Positions 52,395 through 61,547 of a stretch of DNA of 64,000 bases are shown here, in pieces. Made by a program: the position numbers and the translations under genes. A model generated the notes under the pieces. The model saw nothing but the letters and a program-made list of their open reading frames with translations, was not told the DNA's origin and ran no database searches. The stretch is from an uncultured Bacteroidales bacterium (GTDB lineage: Bacteria > Bacteroidota > Bacteroidia > Bacteroidales > UBA932): NCBI GenBank assembly GCA_905233655.1, contig CAJOCS010000001.1, positions 1,004-65,003 of the forward strand. The letters run 5' to 3'. Each line of letters starts with the position of its first letter. The first letter of the stretch is position 1.

Positions 52395-55292
52395 ATGAAA
52401 AGATATTTACAATTCCTGACTGTGATGCTTTCCGCCGGCGCACTTTTCGTCGCCTGTAACAGTGAAAGCAATCCCGAATTGGCCGGAGGAAAGGAAATCC
52501 GCTTCTCCGCCGCCATCGGCCAGTACCAGTCCAAGGCGGGCGACACCGCTTTCGACGAAGGCGACGCCATCGGCCTCTTTGCCGAAGAGCCCGTCTCCGC
52601 CGAGAACGCCCGTCTCGAATGGACCGGCAACGCCCTTACTCCCGAAAGCCCCATCCTCTGGGGTAAGTACCAGCTGCTGGACGAGGACGTCCGGTTCTTT
52701 GCATACTATCCTTATGCCGCAGACGCCGCGAAGCAGTTCGTCTTCTCCGTCCCGGCAGACCAGTCTTCGGAAGAAGCATTCACGGCAGCAGACCTGATGC
52801 TCGCCTCCACGGTGGCATCGCCCATGGATGAAAGCGTAATGCTCCATTTCGCGCACAGGATGGTACGCCTGGTGATGGTTCCCGACAACCGTATGGATGC
52901 GGAAATTGTCGAGGCCACCTTCTCCGGCGCAGTCCTTTCCGCCGACGTTGATATCACCGTTCCTTCCGTGGCGCTTCAGGCCAATGCCCAGGCCCAGCCC
53001 GTCAAGGCCGCTCCCGTGGCCGACTCCGACGGCAACAAGGCATGGTCGGTTATTATCCCCGCCCAGACTATCCCCACCCTTTCCATCAGCGTTCTCATGA
53101 GCGACGGAAAGGAATATGTCCTGGAAGCCAATAACGTTGTCCTCCAGGAAGGCCGCAGCTACACCGCCAACGTCATCTTCGACGCCGCCATGAGCCCGCT
53201 CGAGTTCACCGCCGACATCGCCGACTGGATTGACGACTGGGGCTACATCGGCAAGGATCACGATCCCGGCAAGCTGCCCGTCACCTGGACAATCTCTTTC
53301 TACGGCAACGAATATCCGATGGAAGAACTCGAGAACGGCCTCTGGCACGTGCTCGTTCCCGAATTCTACGGCCAGGGCGAATTCCAGGTAATCAAGGAGA
53401 ACAACTACTCCAACAACAGCATTCCCTGGCGCCAGTACTACGGCGTGAACGTTCCCGACTACAACATGTTCACCGTCGCGGACGACGAGAATCTTGAACT
53501 CGCACTCTCTCCCGACGCCATCATCTATCTCGCATCCGAAGCGCCCGTCCTCGAGTTCTGGCTCGACCCGAAGGCGCGCAAGCTCACAGTGGGCACACAT
53601 GAGTATAATTGGGAGTCCATCGGCTACGGCAAGATGGTCGAAACCGCACTCGCCGGATACTTCGAAGTGCCCAAGCAGGAACTCGACGTGGAATTTTTCA
53701 AGGATCCCGCTCTCCCCAACGTCTACCGTATTGCACAGCCTTACCGCAACTGGGTTTGCCCCGAGGGCTTCACCTACTCACGCGGCGACGACCTCCTGCT
53801 CTTTATCCGTGACGATTATTACGTCCACTTCAACTACACCCGCACTGGTGTCAGCACCAGTGACACCGGAATGCTCTCCATTTCCTCCTCGAACGGATAC
53901 CTGTATCCGGAAGACGGCTTCATGTACTTCTGGTCTGTCGACGTGATGTACGCCGACCAGTGGAACACCGTTTCCGGTTCCCGCCTGTACATGTATGTCA
54001 CCCTGCCCGGCGGTACCCGTCCGCTCGACACCAGCTTACAGGTCTCATTCGAAGGCATCAAAGACGTCGCCGGCGCAGACGGTGTTCTCACAAAGGCCGC
54101 ACAGCTCGGCCTCTATGCCGGTATGGATATCGAAGAAGTACGCGGCGGTCTCTATTCCGGCCACTACTCCGCAACCGATATCCGCTCTCTTGCAGGTGAA
54201 CTCATCACCGCAGGCGATGTGATCGACTTCGAGAATCAGTGCTGGGTTGAACTCAGAATTCCCGTAACCCAGACCGGCACCTACACTTATGTAATTGTCG
54301 GCAAGGGCTCCGACGGAAAGTGGACCTATGCTTCCGCCTACTACAGCGCACTTCTCGATGAAGAAGCACCCGCGGCAAGCATCACCGTAAGCGCCGCCGC
54401 AGGACTGTTCGCCGAGCAGGAAATCGTCGCCCATGTGAACTTCGAGAATCCCCAGTCCCTGTGGGCCCTCGCAGTAGAGAAATCCCTCTGGGACGGCTCC
54501 GAATACACCGACGACGACATCTACGACCTCGTTCTCTCCTACGGCACCGCACAGAGCATCGCTTACCTTGGCGCCGACGGCATGGACATTACCTTCCGCA
54601 ACCTCAAGAGCGCAACGCCCTACTACATTTTCGTAGCCGGCATCAGCGCGTTTGACATGTCGGCATGGGCAAAGTGCGAAGCCAGCACCGGCACCGCCCC
54701 CAACTTCACTTCGTTCGGCACCGGTCACTATCACGACAACTGGATGAACGCCTTCGGCGAAGACGGATGGCACACTGAGGTTGAAATCATGAAGGCCGAC
54801 ACCGAGCCCGTCCGCTACCGCGCCATGGCTCCTTACGACGCTTTCTGGGAGAAACATGCGAACGCCGAGTACTGCAACGGCGAATCCGCTCCCTGGATTG
54901 ATTTCTGCATCGTGGATAATGACATCCACTACCTGCCTTACCTGAACGGCTATCTCGAGCCGGAACTCGGCCCCGTCCAGTACAGCTGCACCAACTCCCG
55001 TTCCGGATACTTCTATCCTTACAACACCATGCTTCAGGAAGGAGTGTACAACATTGCTCCGGGCGCATACATCCTCGGAACCAATTACTGGTACGACCTC
55101 ACCAACACCGAGGCAGTCATCTATCTTGAGATGCCCGGCTACACCCTCACGCTCGAAGGGGAGGAGCCCGCTCACGCACCTCGCATGAGCAGAAGCTCCG
55201 GCGAAGCCGCCGCACCTCTCACTGAGCTGCGCCCTCTGACCCGTCACATGCTCCACACCGGAGAAATCAAAGTAACCGTCCGTGAACAATAA
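52395..55292 (+). CDS. Fimbrillin-like surface lipoprotein 2
   Basis: 965 residues. Lipobox in VMLSAGALFVAC. N-terminal fimbrillin-type domain (KEIRFSAAIGQYQSKAGDTA, AIGLFAEEPVSAENARLEW, VRFFAYYPYAAD, MLHFAHRMVRLVMV). Then the module shared with the previous protein (WESIGYGKMVETALAGYFEV, YVTLPGGTRPLDTS), two fibronectin-like segments around 640-760 and a Tyr-rich end. Stop lies 19 bp before ATG 55312 of the next gene. Surface protein of unknown ligand. Confidence 0.75.
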   Translation: MKRYLQFLTVMLSAGALFVACNSESNPELAGGKEIRFSAAIGQYQSKAGDTAFDEGDAIGLFAEEPVSAENARLEWTGNALTPESPILWGKYQLLDEDVRFFAYYPYAADAAKQFVFSVPADQSSEEAFTAADLMLASTVASPMDESVMLHFAHRMVRLVMVPDNRMDAEIVEATFSGAVLSADVDITVPSVALQANAQAQPVKAAPVADSDGNKAWSVIIPAQTIPTLSISVLMSDGKEYVLEANNVVLQEGRSYTANVIFDAAMSPLEFTADIADWIDDWGYIGKDHDPGKLPVTWTISFYGNEYPMEELENGLWHVLVPEFYGQGEFQVIKENNYSNNSIPWRQYYGVNVPDYNMFTVADDENLELALSPDAIIYLASEAPVLEFWLDPKARKLTVGTHEYNWESIGYGKMVETALAGYFEVPKQELDVEFFKDPALPNVYRIAQPYRNWVCPEGFTYSRGDDLLLFIRDDYYVHFNYTRTGVSTSDTGMLSISSSNGYLYPEDGFMYFWSVDVMYADQWNTVSGSRLYMYVTLPGGTRPLDTSLQVSFEGIKDVAGADGVLTKAAQLGLYAGMDIEEVRGGLYSGHYSATDIRSLAGELITAGDVIDFENQCWVELRIPVTQTGTYTYVIVGKGSDGKWTYASAYYSALLDEEAPAASITVSAAAGLFAEQEIVAHVNFENPQSLWALAVEKSLWDGSEYTDDDIYDLVLSYGTAQSIAYLGADGMDITFRNLKSATPYYIFVAGISAFDMSAWAKCEASTGTAPNFTSFGTGHYHDNWMNAFGEDGWHTEVEIMKADTEPVRYRAMAPYDAFWEKHANAEYCNGESAPWIDFCIVDNDIHYLPYLNGYLEPELGPVQYSCTNSRSGYFYPYNTMLQEGVYNIAPGAYILGTNYWYDLTNTEAVIYLEMPGYTLTLEGEEPAHAPRMSRSSGEAAAPLTELRPLTRHMLHTGEIKVTVREQ

Positions 55293-55311
55293 ATACCAGA
55301 ACGAACGTATC

Positions 55312-57801
55312 ATGAAAAAACTCATTAACATATTAGCCATTGCCACCGTTTTCGGTGCCGCACTCACCGGCTGCGACAAGTTCGCAGAGGAAAACGGCGC
55401 TACCGGAAAGAACGAGATCAAGTTCTCGGCTTCGGTGGGATCATTCCAGGTAAAGGCCACCGACACCGCCTTTGAAGACGGTGACATGATTGGCCTGTTT
55501 GCGGACGATCCGGTCTATGTGGAGAATGTAAAACTCACCTTCTCCAACGGCAATCTGACGCCCGAAGAGCCCGTTTTCTGGGGCGACCAGCAGCTGCTCG
55601 AGCAGCCCACATATTTCTACGCATACTATCCCTATTCCGCGGAACTGCTCGACGAGGGGATGCAGGGTGACCAACGCCACTTCCACTTCTCGGTAAATGC
55701 CGACCAGTCCACCCACGCAGCCCTCACCGCCTCCGACCTCATGATGGCGAAGGCCCAGAGCTCTCCTGCCGACGGCACCGTCCAGCTGAACTTCGCCCAC
55801 GCCCTCTCGAAGATTGTCTTCACCGTGGAAAACCGCATTGACGAGGTTGCCGTAAAGAGCATTCTCCTCGGCAACGTTTGCACCGGCGGATGGGCGAACA
55901 TCGGCGAAATCGGCTCCGCATGGACCGACTGGGACGAGCCCGTAACGGTTGTTCCCGAAGCTTTCCAGCTGAACGGCGAAGCCGCATGGGCGGCAATCGT
56001 TCCGCCCCAGTATGCACGTCCCGCCATCCTCGTAGAGATGGCCGACGGCCGCCAGTTCACCTTCAACACCGAGCAGGACGTGTGCTTCGAGCCTTCACGC
56101 CGCTACAACGCCAAAGTCGTTATCGATGCGACCTGCATCTCCACCGACTTCACCGCCAGCGTTTCCGACTGGATTGACAACGACGACATCACCTTCGGCC
56201 AGTGGAAAGACTACGGCGACTGGATTCTTGTGGTTAACAACGACTACAGCTACTGGATGGACCGCTACACCAACGCCGAGCGTACCACCTACATCGAGGC
56301 TCACCAGGGCGACAATGTCATGTTCTACAGCCAGGACGGCTCTGTAATGGGTATCTCAGCCACTACAAGCACCATCGAAAGCGGCGTCCTCTATGACCTG
56401 GTGGCCGGCGGTGCGGCTCTCGTGATCCCCGAAGACGGCGTCTGGTTCGTCAACATCAACCTTGCCAATAACTACGTGTATGCAATCCGCACGGGAGACC
56501 TTCCTGTGTACGAGGATCCCGTATGGTCGCTTATCGGCACCATCAACGGCACCAACTGGGATTACGACTTCGACATGACCATGGACGAAAGCGGTGTCTA
56601 CTACGCAGAGTTCGAGTACCACGAAGGCGAGGAATTCAAATTCCGCCGGGACCATGACTGGAGTGTGAATTTCGGCGTGGCTTATGGTACCGAAGCCCTT
56701 CAGGCCGACAATGCCTACGAAGTGTACCAGGACGGCCAGAACATCATGCTTTCCCAGAGCGGTGTGTGGAGGGTACGTCTTGAAACCCAGTACAACATGA
56801 TTACCATGTGGCGCATCGGCGACATCGAGGAGCCCGGCATTGAACTGGACCAGATTCAGCCCATCGTGGACTGCGAGGACGGCACCGAGGGTGAATTCAC
56901 CCAGGTTGTCTATGCAGTCTCCACCAACGGTTTTGTGGTATACGACGGCAAGTACTCCATCTTCTGCTACACCAGGACCGACCCTCAGGTGTATCCCGGC
57001 TATGTCGTACACGTAAGCGGCACCAAGACCACCTACAACGGGGTTCCGGAAGTGACGGACGTGACCTTTGAGGTGTTGGCTCAGGAGTATGAGGACATGA
57101 TTGACCTCACCTACATGTATAACGACGTGAGCGCTTATCTCGACCAGGGCTTTGCCGACATCGCGATTCCCATCAGCATCGAGGGCGCTCTCGGTAGCGA
57201 CGCCCGTACTATCTCCGTGGAAGGCCAGACCATGCAGGGCAGCATCTACTATGCACCCGATTGCTGGGGCCTCCAGGAACTTGCGAACCACAACGTAATC
57301 GCCAGCGGCTTCTACAACGGCCGAAGCGAGAGCAGAGTCTACATCATTATTACCAATATCGCCGACCTTGGCGAAATCGAGGTAGAAGAACCGGAGGAGC
57401 CCGAGGTTCCCGAGGGCACGACCTTTATCGCCTTTGAAAAGGCCACCCTTGCCGGTTTTGCAGCAAGCGGTGCGATCGTTGAGCTTGATGAAGTTATCTC
57501 CATGAGCAACAGCTCAAATTACGGCACCACAACAGTGACCGAACTGCGTGTCTATAAGAATCAGACTCTTACCCTCGCCGCAGCAGAAGGATTTGAGATT
57601 GTGCTCGTTGAGTTCGCCTGCCAGGCAAACGGAGCCACCAAGTACGGCCCCGGCTGCTTCGCGGAAGTCGAAGGATACACCTATGAATCCAACAGCAGCA
57701 ACGGTCTCTGGACCGGCAACGCCACCGAACTTGTATTTACAGCATCCACCAACCAGGTCCGCATCGAAGGCCTGAAGGTTGGTTATGTAGCCGTTCAGTA
57801 A
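55312..57801 (+). CDS. Fimbrillin-like lipoprotein 3 with SusE/F-like and OB-fold-like modules
   Basis: 829 residues from ATG 55312, giving MKKLINILAIATVFGAALTGC with a lipobox; an earlier ATG at 55282 overlaps the previous gene. Fimbrillin-type domain (NEIKFSASVGSFQVKATDTA, MIGLFADDPVYVENVKL), then a SusE/SusF-like binding module at about 405-510 (WSLIGTINGTNWDYDFDM, EEFKFRRDHDWSVNFG), an OB-fold-like part (QVYPGYVVHVSGTKT), an acidic linker (EVEEPEEPEVPEG) and a C-terminal beta domain (VEFACQANGATKYGPGCF). Joins adhesin and glycan-binding parts. Confidence 0.75.
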   Translation: MKKLINILAIATVFGAALTGCDKFAEENGATGKNEIKFSASVGSFQVKATDTAFEDGDMIGLFADDPVYVENVKLTFSNGNLTPEEPVFWGDQQLLEQPTYFYAYYPYSAELLDEGMQGDQRHFHFSVNADQSTHAALTASDLMMAKAQSSPADGTVQLNFAHALSKIVFTVENRIDEVAVKSILLGNVCTGGWANIGEIGSAWTDWDEPVTVVPEAFQLNGEAAWAAIVPPQYARPAILVEMADGRQFTFNTEQDVCFEPSRRYNAKVVIDATCISTDFTASVSDWIDNDDITFGQWKDYGDWILVVNNDYSYWMDRYTNAERTTYIEAHQGDNVMFYSQDGSVMGISATTSTIESGVLYDLVAGGAALVIPEDGVWFVNINLANNYVYAIRTGDLPVYEDPVWSLIGTINGTNWDYDFDMTMDESGVYYAEFEYHEGEEFKFRRDHDWSVNFGVAYGTEALQADNAYEVYQDGQNIMLSQSGVWRVRLETQYNMITMWRIGDIEEPGIELDQIQPIVDCEDGTEGEFTQVVYAVSTNGFVVYDGKYSIFCYTRTDPQVYPGYVVHVSGTKTTYNGVPEVTDVTFEVLAQEYEDMIDLTYMYNDVSAYLDQGFADIAIPISIEGALGSDARTISVEGQTMQGSIYYAPDCWGLQELANHNVIASGFYNGRSESRVYIIITNIADLGEIEVEEPEEPEVPEGTTFIAFEKATLAGFAASGAIVELDEVISMSNSSNYGTTTVTELRVYKNQTLTLAAAEGFEIVLVEFACQANGATKYGPGCFAEVEGYTYESNSSNGLWTGNATELVFTASTNQVRIEGLKVGYVAVQ

Positions 57802-57813
57802 TTCGAATGAGTT

Positions 57814-58983
57814 ATGATTAAGAGAACAATTATACTATTGATAACGGCCCTGTCGCTGGGCGCTGTCCTCGCCGGATGTTCAGTCCGGGAGGACAACAGC
57901 CCGGACGCAGGACGGGAAATCCGCTTCACGGCAAGCGTTGGAACCTTCCAGGTGAAGGCCACCGACACTGCGCTGGAAACGGGTGACGCGGTGGGCCTGT
58001 TTGCCTACGAACCGGTGAGTGCGGCCAACGTGCGCATGAACTGGAACGGGCAGCAGCTCATCCCCGAGCAGCCGCTGTTCTGGGGCCCTTATGAGACCCA
58101 GACCAACTTCCGCGCCTACTATCCGTATAAGGAGGACATGAGAGAACGCTCCGTGCTCTGCGTCAACGCCGACCAGACCACCCATGCGCTTTTCACCGAG
58201 TCCGACCTTATGCTTGCCGACACCTTCGCTTCACCCCAGGACGGCGTGGTGAACTTCCAGTTCCGCCACATGCTCTCCAAAGTCATCCTCAACATCGAGA
58301 ATCTCACCGATGCCGAGCAGATAGCCGAGGTTTATCTCTCCAACGTCCGCGGACGCTACAGTGTGAGCCTGGATTGGACCGACGCCTATGCCATGGACAC
58401 CTCCGGCCTTGGCACCATCAAGGCCGGCAAGGTCACCGTCAACGGCGCCGAAGCCTGGGCCGTGATTGTGCCTCCCCAGTGGTGCAACCCCTGTCTCATA
58501 ATCACCACCGTTAGCGGACGCCAGTACGACTTCACACTGGGTAGTGAAATCTACTTTGAGTCCGGACACCGCTACAACGCACACGTCACCATCGACGGCG
58601 ATACCGTAAGCACCGACTTCACTTCCGACGTTACCGAGTGGACCGACAACAACGACGTCATGTTCGCCGAGGTTCACGAATGGTGCCTCATCGGCTCCTT
58701 CACGAACTGGGGCGAAGACCTCTATTTCACCAATGAGGGCAATGGCATCTATACCATCGAGTTCAATTACTTCACCGGTGACGAGTTCAAGTTCCGCAGG
58801 GATGCCGACTGGGAGTTCAACTACGGTATCGGCGAATACGGCGAAGCGTTTGTGGCCAAAGACGGCACATACGCCCTCACTCAGGGCGGAGCCAACATCT
58901 CCCTGAACGCCGACGGTCTCTGGTCGATGACTCTGGATACCGTGGCCGAAACCGTCACCTTCGAGTTTATCAGTGAATTCTAG
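57814..58983 (+). CDS. Fimbrillin-like lipoprotein 4 with SusE/F-like module
   Basis: 389 residues. Lipobox in LSLGAVLAGC. Residues 30-280: fimbrillin-type domain almost parallel to the previous protein (REIRFTASVGTFQVKATDTA, AVGLFAYEPVSAANVRMNW, NFQFRHMLSKVILNIENL). Residues about 285-389: a SusE/SusF-like module (WCLIGSFTNWGEDLYFTNEG, DEFKFRRDADWEFNYGIG) that matches the one in the neighbour. The shortest member and last gene of the cluster; a terminator follows 83 bp later. Confidence 0.78.
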   Translation: MIKRTIILLITALSLGAVLAGCSVREDNSPDAGREIRFTASVGTFQVKATDTALETGDAVGLFAYEPVSAANVRMNWNGQQLIPEQPLFWGPYETQTNFRAYYPYKEDMRERSVLCVNADQTTHALFTESDLMLADTFASPQDGVVNFQFRHMLSKVILNIENLTDAEQIAEVYLSNVRGRYSVSLDWTDAYAMDTSGLGTIKAGKVTVNGAEAWAVIVPPQWCNPCLIITTVSGRQYDFTLGSEIYFESGHRYNAHVTIDGDTVSTDFTSDVTEWTDNNDVMFAEVHEWCLIGSFTNWGEDLYFTNEGNGIYTIEFNYFTGDEFKFRRDADWEFNYGIGEYGEAFVAKDGTYALTQGGANISLNADGLWSMTLDTVAETVTFEFISEF

Positions 58984-59066
58984 TGGAACTAGGAATACAT
59001 GCTTGAAGGGAATGTCTGGAAGGCCGTGGACGAGGAACCATAGCCCGCAGACGCATATCTCAGCTC

Positions 59067-59095
59067 AAAGAGGCCCGCGATGCGGACCTCTTTTT
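59067..59095 (+). terminator. Rho-independent terminator after the fimbrillin cluster
   Basis: AGAGGCCCGC pairs with GCGGACCTCT (one C-A mismatch) around a GAT loop, followed by TTTTT, with AAA on the 5' side. Confidence 0.8.
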
Positions 59096-59096
59096 G

Positions 59097-59127
59097 CTTG
59101 CTTATTCTGCAAAAAAGTGTAACTTTG
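59097..59127 (+). promoter_or_regulatory. Promoter CTTG-N19-TAACTTTG of the aspartate/fumarate operon
   Basis: -7 TAACTTTG at 59120-59127 matches TAnnTTTG. CTTG at 59097-59100 sits 19 bp upstream (a TTTG at 59093 is 23 bp away). Leader of about 22 nt to ATG 59155. Confidence 0.65.
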
Positions 59128-59154
59128 TAAAGCTAAGCACAAACACTGGAATCG

Positions 59155-60474
59155 ATGTCAACAGCACTGATACTTTTACAGCTTGCCGTAGTTCTGGCGA
59201 TGATTTTCATCGGTGCCCGGGTGGGCTCCATCGGCCTTGGAATGTACGGCATGGTGGGCGTGTTCATCCTGGTCTTCGTCTTCGGACTCGAGCCGGGGAA
59301 CATCCCCATCGACGTGATGCTCATCATTGTGGCGGTGATTACGGCTTCGTCGGCCCTGCAGGCGGCCGGAGGCCTGGATTACATGGTGGATGTGGCGGCT
59401 CGCTTCCTCCGGAAACACCCCAACCATATAACCTTCTACGGTCCGCTCACGACCTGGCTGTTCTGCATCCTGGCGGGCACGGCGCACACCTGCTATGCAC
59501 TGCTGCCCATTATTTCCGAGATATCCCTCAAGGCGAAAATCCGTCCGGAAAGGCCGCTGAGCGTTGCCACGATTTCGGCCTCACTGGGCATTACCGGTTC
59601 GCCTGTGAGCGCCGCCACGGCCGCGGTTCTGTCACAGAGCCTTCTCGGCGCCGAGGGTATTGGTATGGGAGAGATTCTTCTGGTTACCATTCCGTCTTCG
59701 CTGGTGGCAATTCTGCTAGCATCTTTCGTGCAGAACTTCGTCGGGAAACCCCTGGAGGAGGACCCCGAATATCAGCGCAGGGTAAAGGAAGGCCTGCTTG
59801 AAGAGCAGAAAGCCGAAGAACCCGGGAAAGAGATAAACCCGCGCGCCAAATGGGCCGTGCTGGTGTTCCTTCTGGGAGTGCTTCTGGTGGTGCTTTTCGG
59901 CAGTTTCCCTTCCCTGAGGCCGAGCTTCAACGGCACTGCGGTGAGCATGAATTCCACCATCGAGATGATTATGATGTCCATCGCCGCGCTCATCCTCCTG
60001 GTTGGCAAGGCCGACGTGAAGGTGGCCGTGAAGGGCAACGTGTTCGCAGCCGGAATGACGGCCATGGTGTCCATCTTCGGCGTGGCATGGATGGGCAGCA
60101 CCTTCTTTGAGGGCAACAAGGAAGCCATCCTCGGAAGCGTCGCGGGAGTTTTCACCCAGTATCCCATACTCTTTGCCATTCCGCTCTTCCTTATGAGCAT
60201 AATGCTCTTCTCCCAGGCGGCGACGGTCAAGACCCTCTATCCCGTGGGCATTGCAATGGGCATTTCGCCCCTTATGATGCTGGCCCTCTTCCCTGCCGTG
60301 AACGGCTACTTCTTCCTTCCGAACTATCCCACCGAGGTGGCGGCCATCGGCTTTGACCGCACCGGAACCACAAAGATAGGCAAGTACGTGGTGAACCATT
60401 CCTTCCAGCTCGCAGGTTTCATAACCACCTTTGTCTCGATAGGGCTGGGATGCCTGATAATACAATTTCTATAA
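59155..60474 (+). CDS. dcuB: Anaerobic C4-dicarboxylate transporter (DcuA/DcuB family)
   Basis: 439 residues with about 10-12 transmembrane helices. Dcu signatures: LGMYGMVGVFILVFVFGLEPG near the start, GGLDYMVDVAARFLRKHPNHI, GTAHTCYALLPIISEIS and SLGITGSPVSAATAA, and FFLPNYPTEVAAIGFDRTGTT near the end. It exchanges aspartate, fumarate, malate or succinate across the inner membrane during anaerobic growth. First gene of an operon with asparaginase, porin and aspartase. DcuA and DcuB cannot be separated by eye. Confidence 0.92.
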   Translation: MSTALILLQLAVVLAMIFIGARVGSIGLGMYGMVGVFILVFVFGLEPGNIPIDVMLIIVAVITASSALQAAGGLDYMVDVAARFLRKHPNHITFYGPLTTWLFCILAGTAHTCYALLPIISEISLKAKIRPERPLSVATISASLGITGSPVSAATAAVLSQSLLGAEGIGMGEILLVTIPSSLVAILLASFVQNFVGKPLEEDPEYQRRVKEGLLEEQKAEEPGKEINPRAKWAVLVFLLGVLLVVLFGSFPSLRPSFNGTAVSMNSTIEMIMMSIAALILLVGKADVKVAVKGNVFAAGMTAMVSIFGVAWMGSTFFEGNKEAILGSVAGVFTQYPILFAIPLFLMSIMLFSQAATVKTLYPVGIAMGISPLMMLALFPAVNGYFFLPNYPTEVAAIGFDRTGTTKIGKYVVNHSFQLAGFITTFVSIGLGCLIIQFL

Positions 60475-60491
60475 CTGATAACCAACCAATT

Positions 60492-61544
60492 ATGAACACA
60501 TTCCGCAAACTCATCCTCGTCACTGCAGCACTCCTTGCCGCCGTCACCCTGAGCGCAAAACCACGTGTGAGAATCATCGCCACCGGCGGCACCATCGCCG
60601 GCGTGAGCGCCACCTCGGCATCGTCGGCCTATACCGCCGGCCAGGTGGGTATCCAGACCCTTATCGACGCTGTGCCCCAGATGCTGTATCTGGCCGACGT
60701 GAGCGGCGAACAGCTCGTGAACATCGGCTCGCAGGACATGAACGACGAAGTCTGGCTCCAGCTTGCAAAACGCATCAATGTCCTTCTGAATGAAGAAGGC
60801 TACGACGCCGTTGTCGTGACCCACGGAACCGACACCATGGAAGAGACCGCATACTTCCTCAACCTTACGGTGAAGAGCGAAAAGCCCGTCATCCTGGTGG
60901 GTTCCATGCGTCCTTCCACCGCCATCAGCGCCGACGGTCCCGCCAACCTCTACAATGCGGTTGCGGCCGCCGCCTCGCCCGAATGCGTGGGCCTGGGCGT
61001 GCTCTGCTGCATGAACAACCAGCTTCTCGACGCCAAGAGCGTTATCAAGACCCACACCATCGACTGCGACACCTTCGAAGGCGGAAAAGTGGGCTGCATA
61101 GGCTATGTCTACAATGGCGAAGCCCACATCCTTCAGAGAGTCACCAACAAGCACACCGTGAATTCCGAATTCGACATAACCCGTCTGGACCGTCTCCCGA
61201 GGGTTGGCATCGTATACGGCTATGCGAACTGCTCTCCCCTGCCGATGCAGGCATTCGTGGACGCACATTTCGACGGAATTGTGCTCGCAGGCGTAGGTGA
61301 CGGCAACTTCTACAAGGATGTATTCGACGTGGCCGTCGCAGCCCAGCAGAGGGGCATCCAGATTGTGCGCTCCTCCCGCTGCCCCACCGGTCCCACCTGC
61401 CTGAACAGCGAGGTCGACGACGCCCGCTACCACTTTGTGGCGGCCCTGGACCTCAACCCCCAGAAAGCCCGCATCCTTCTGATGCTCGCCCTCACGAAGA
61501 CTCATGACTGGCAGGAAATCCAGCAGTATTTTATGGAGTATTAG
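60492..61544 (+). CDS. ansB: Type II (periplasmic) L-asparaginase
   Basis: 350 residues from ATG 60492, which gives the signal peptide MNTFRKLILVTAALLAAVTLSA; the frame runs upstream into dcuB. Active-site motifs: IIATGGTIAGVSA (first catalytic Thr) and VVVTHGTDTMEETAYFL (second Thr, Asp), with VGSMRPSTAISADGPANLYNA. Hydrolyses L-asparagine to aspartate and ammonia in the periplasm. It lies between dcuB and the porin and feeds aspartate to AspA through Dcu. Confidence 0.94.
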   Translation: MNTFRKLILVTAALLAAVTLSAKPRVRIIATGGTIAGVSATSASSAYTAGQVGIQTLIDAVPQMLYLADVSGEQLVNIGSQDMNDEVWLQLAKRINVLLNEEGYDAVVVTHGTDTMEETAYFLNLTVKSEKPVILVGSMRPSTAISADGPANLYNAVAAAASPECVGLGVLCCMNNQLLDAKSVIKTHTIDCDTFEGGKVGCIGYVYNGEAHILQRVTNKHTVNSEFDITRLDRLPRVGIVYGYANCSPLPMQAFVDAHFDGIVLAGVGDGNFYKDVFDVAVAAQQRGIQIVRSSRCPTGPTCLNSEVDDARYHFVAALDLNPQKARILLMLALTKTHDWQEIQQYFMEY

Positions 61545-61547
61545 GCT

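Noticed and set aside
58999-59043. 14-codon ORF (MLEGNVWKAVDEEP) after the last fimbrillin gene, considered as another short peptide
   Set aside because: Too short and lacks the MKKxYxxP pattern.
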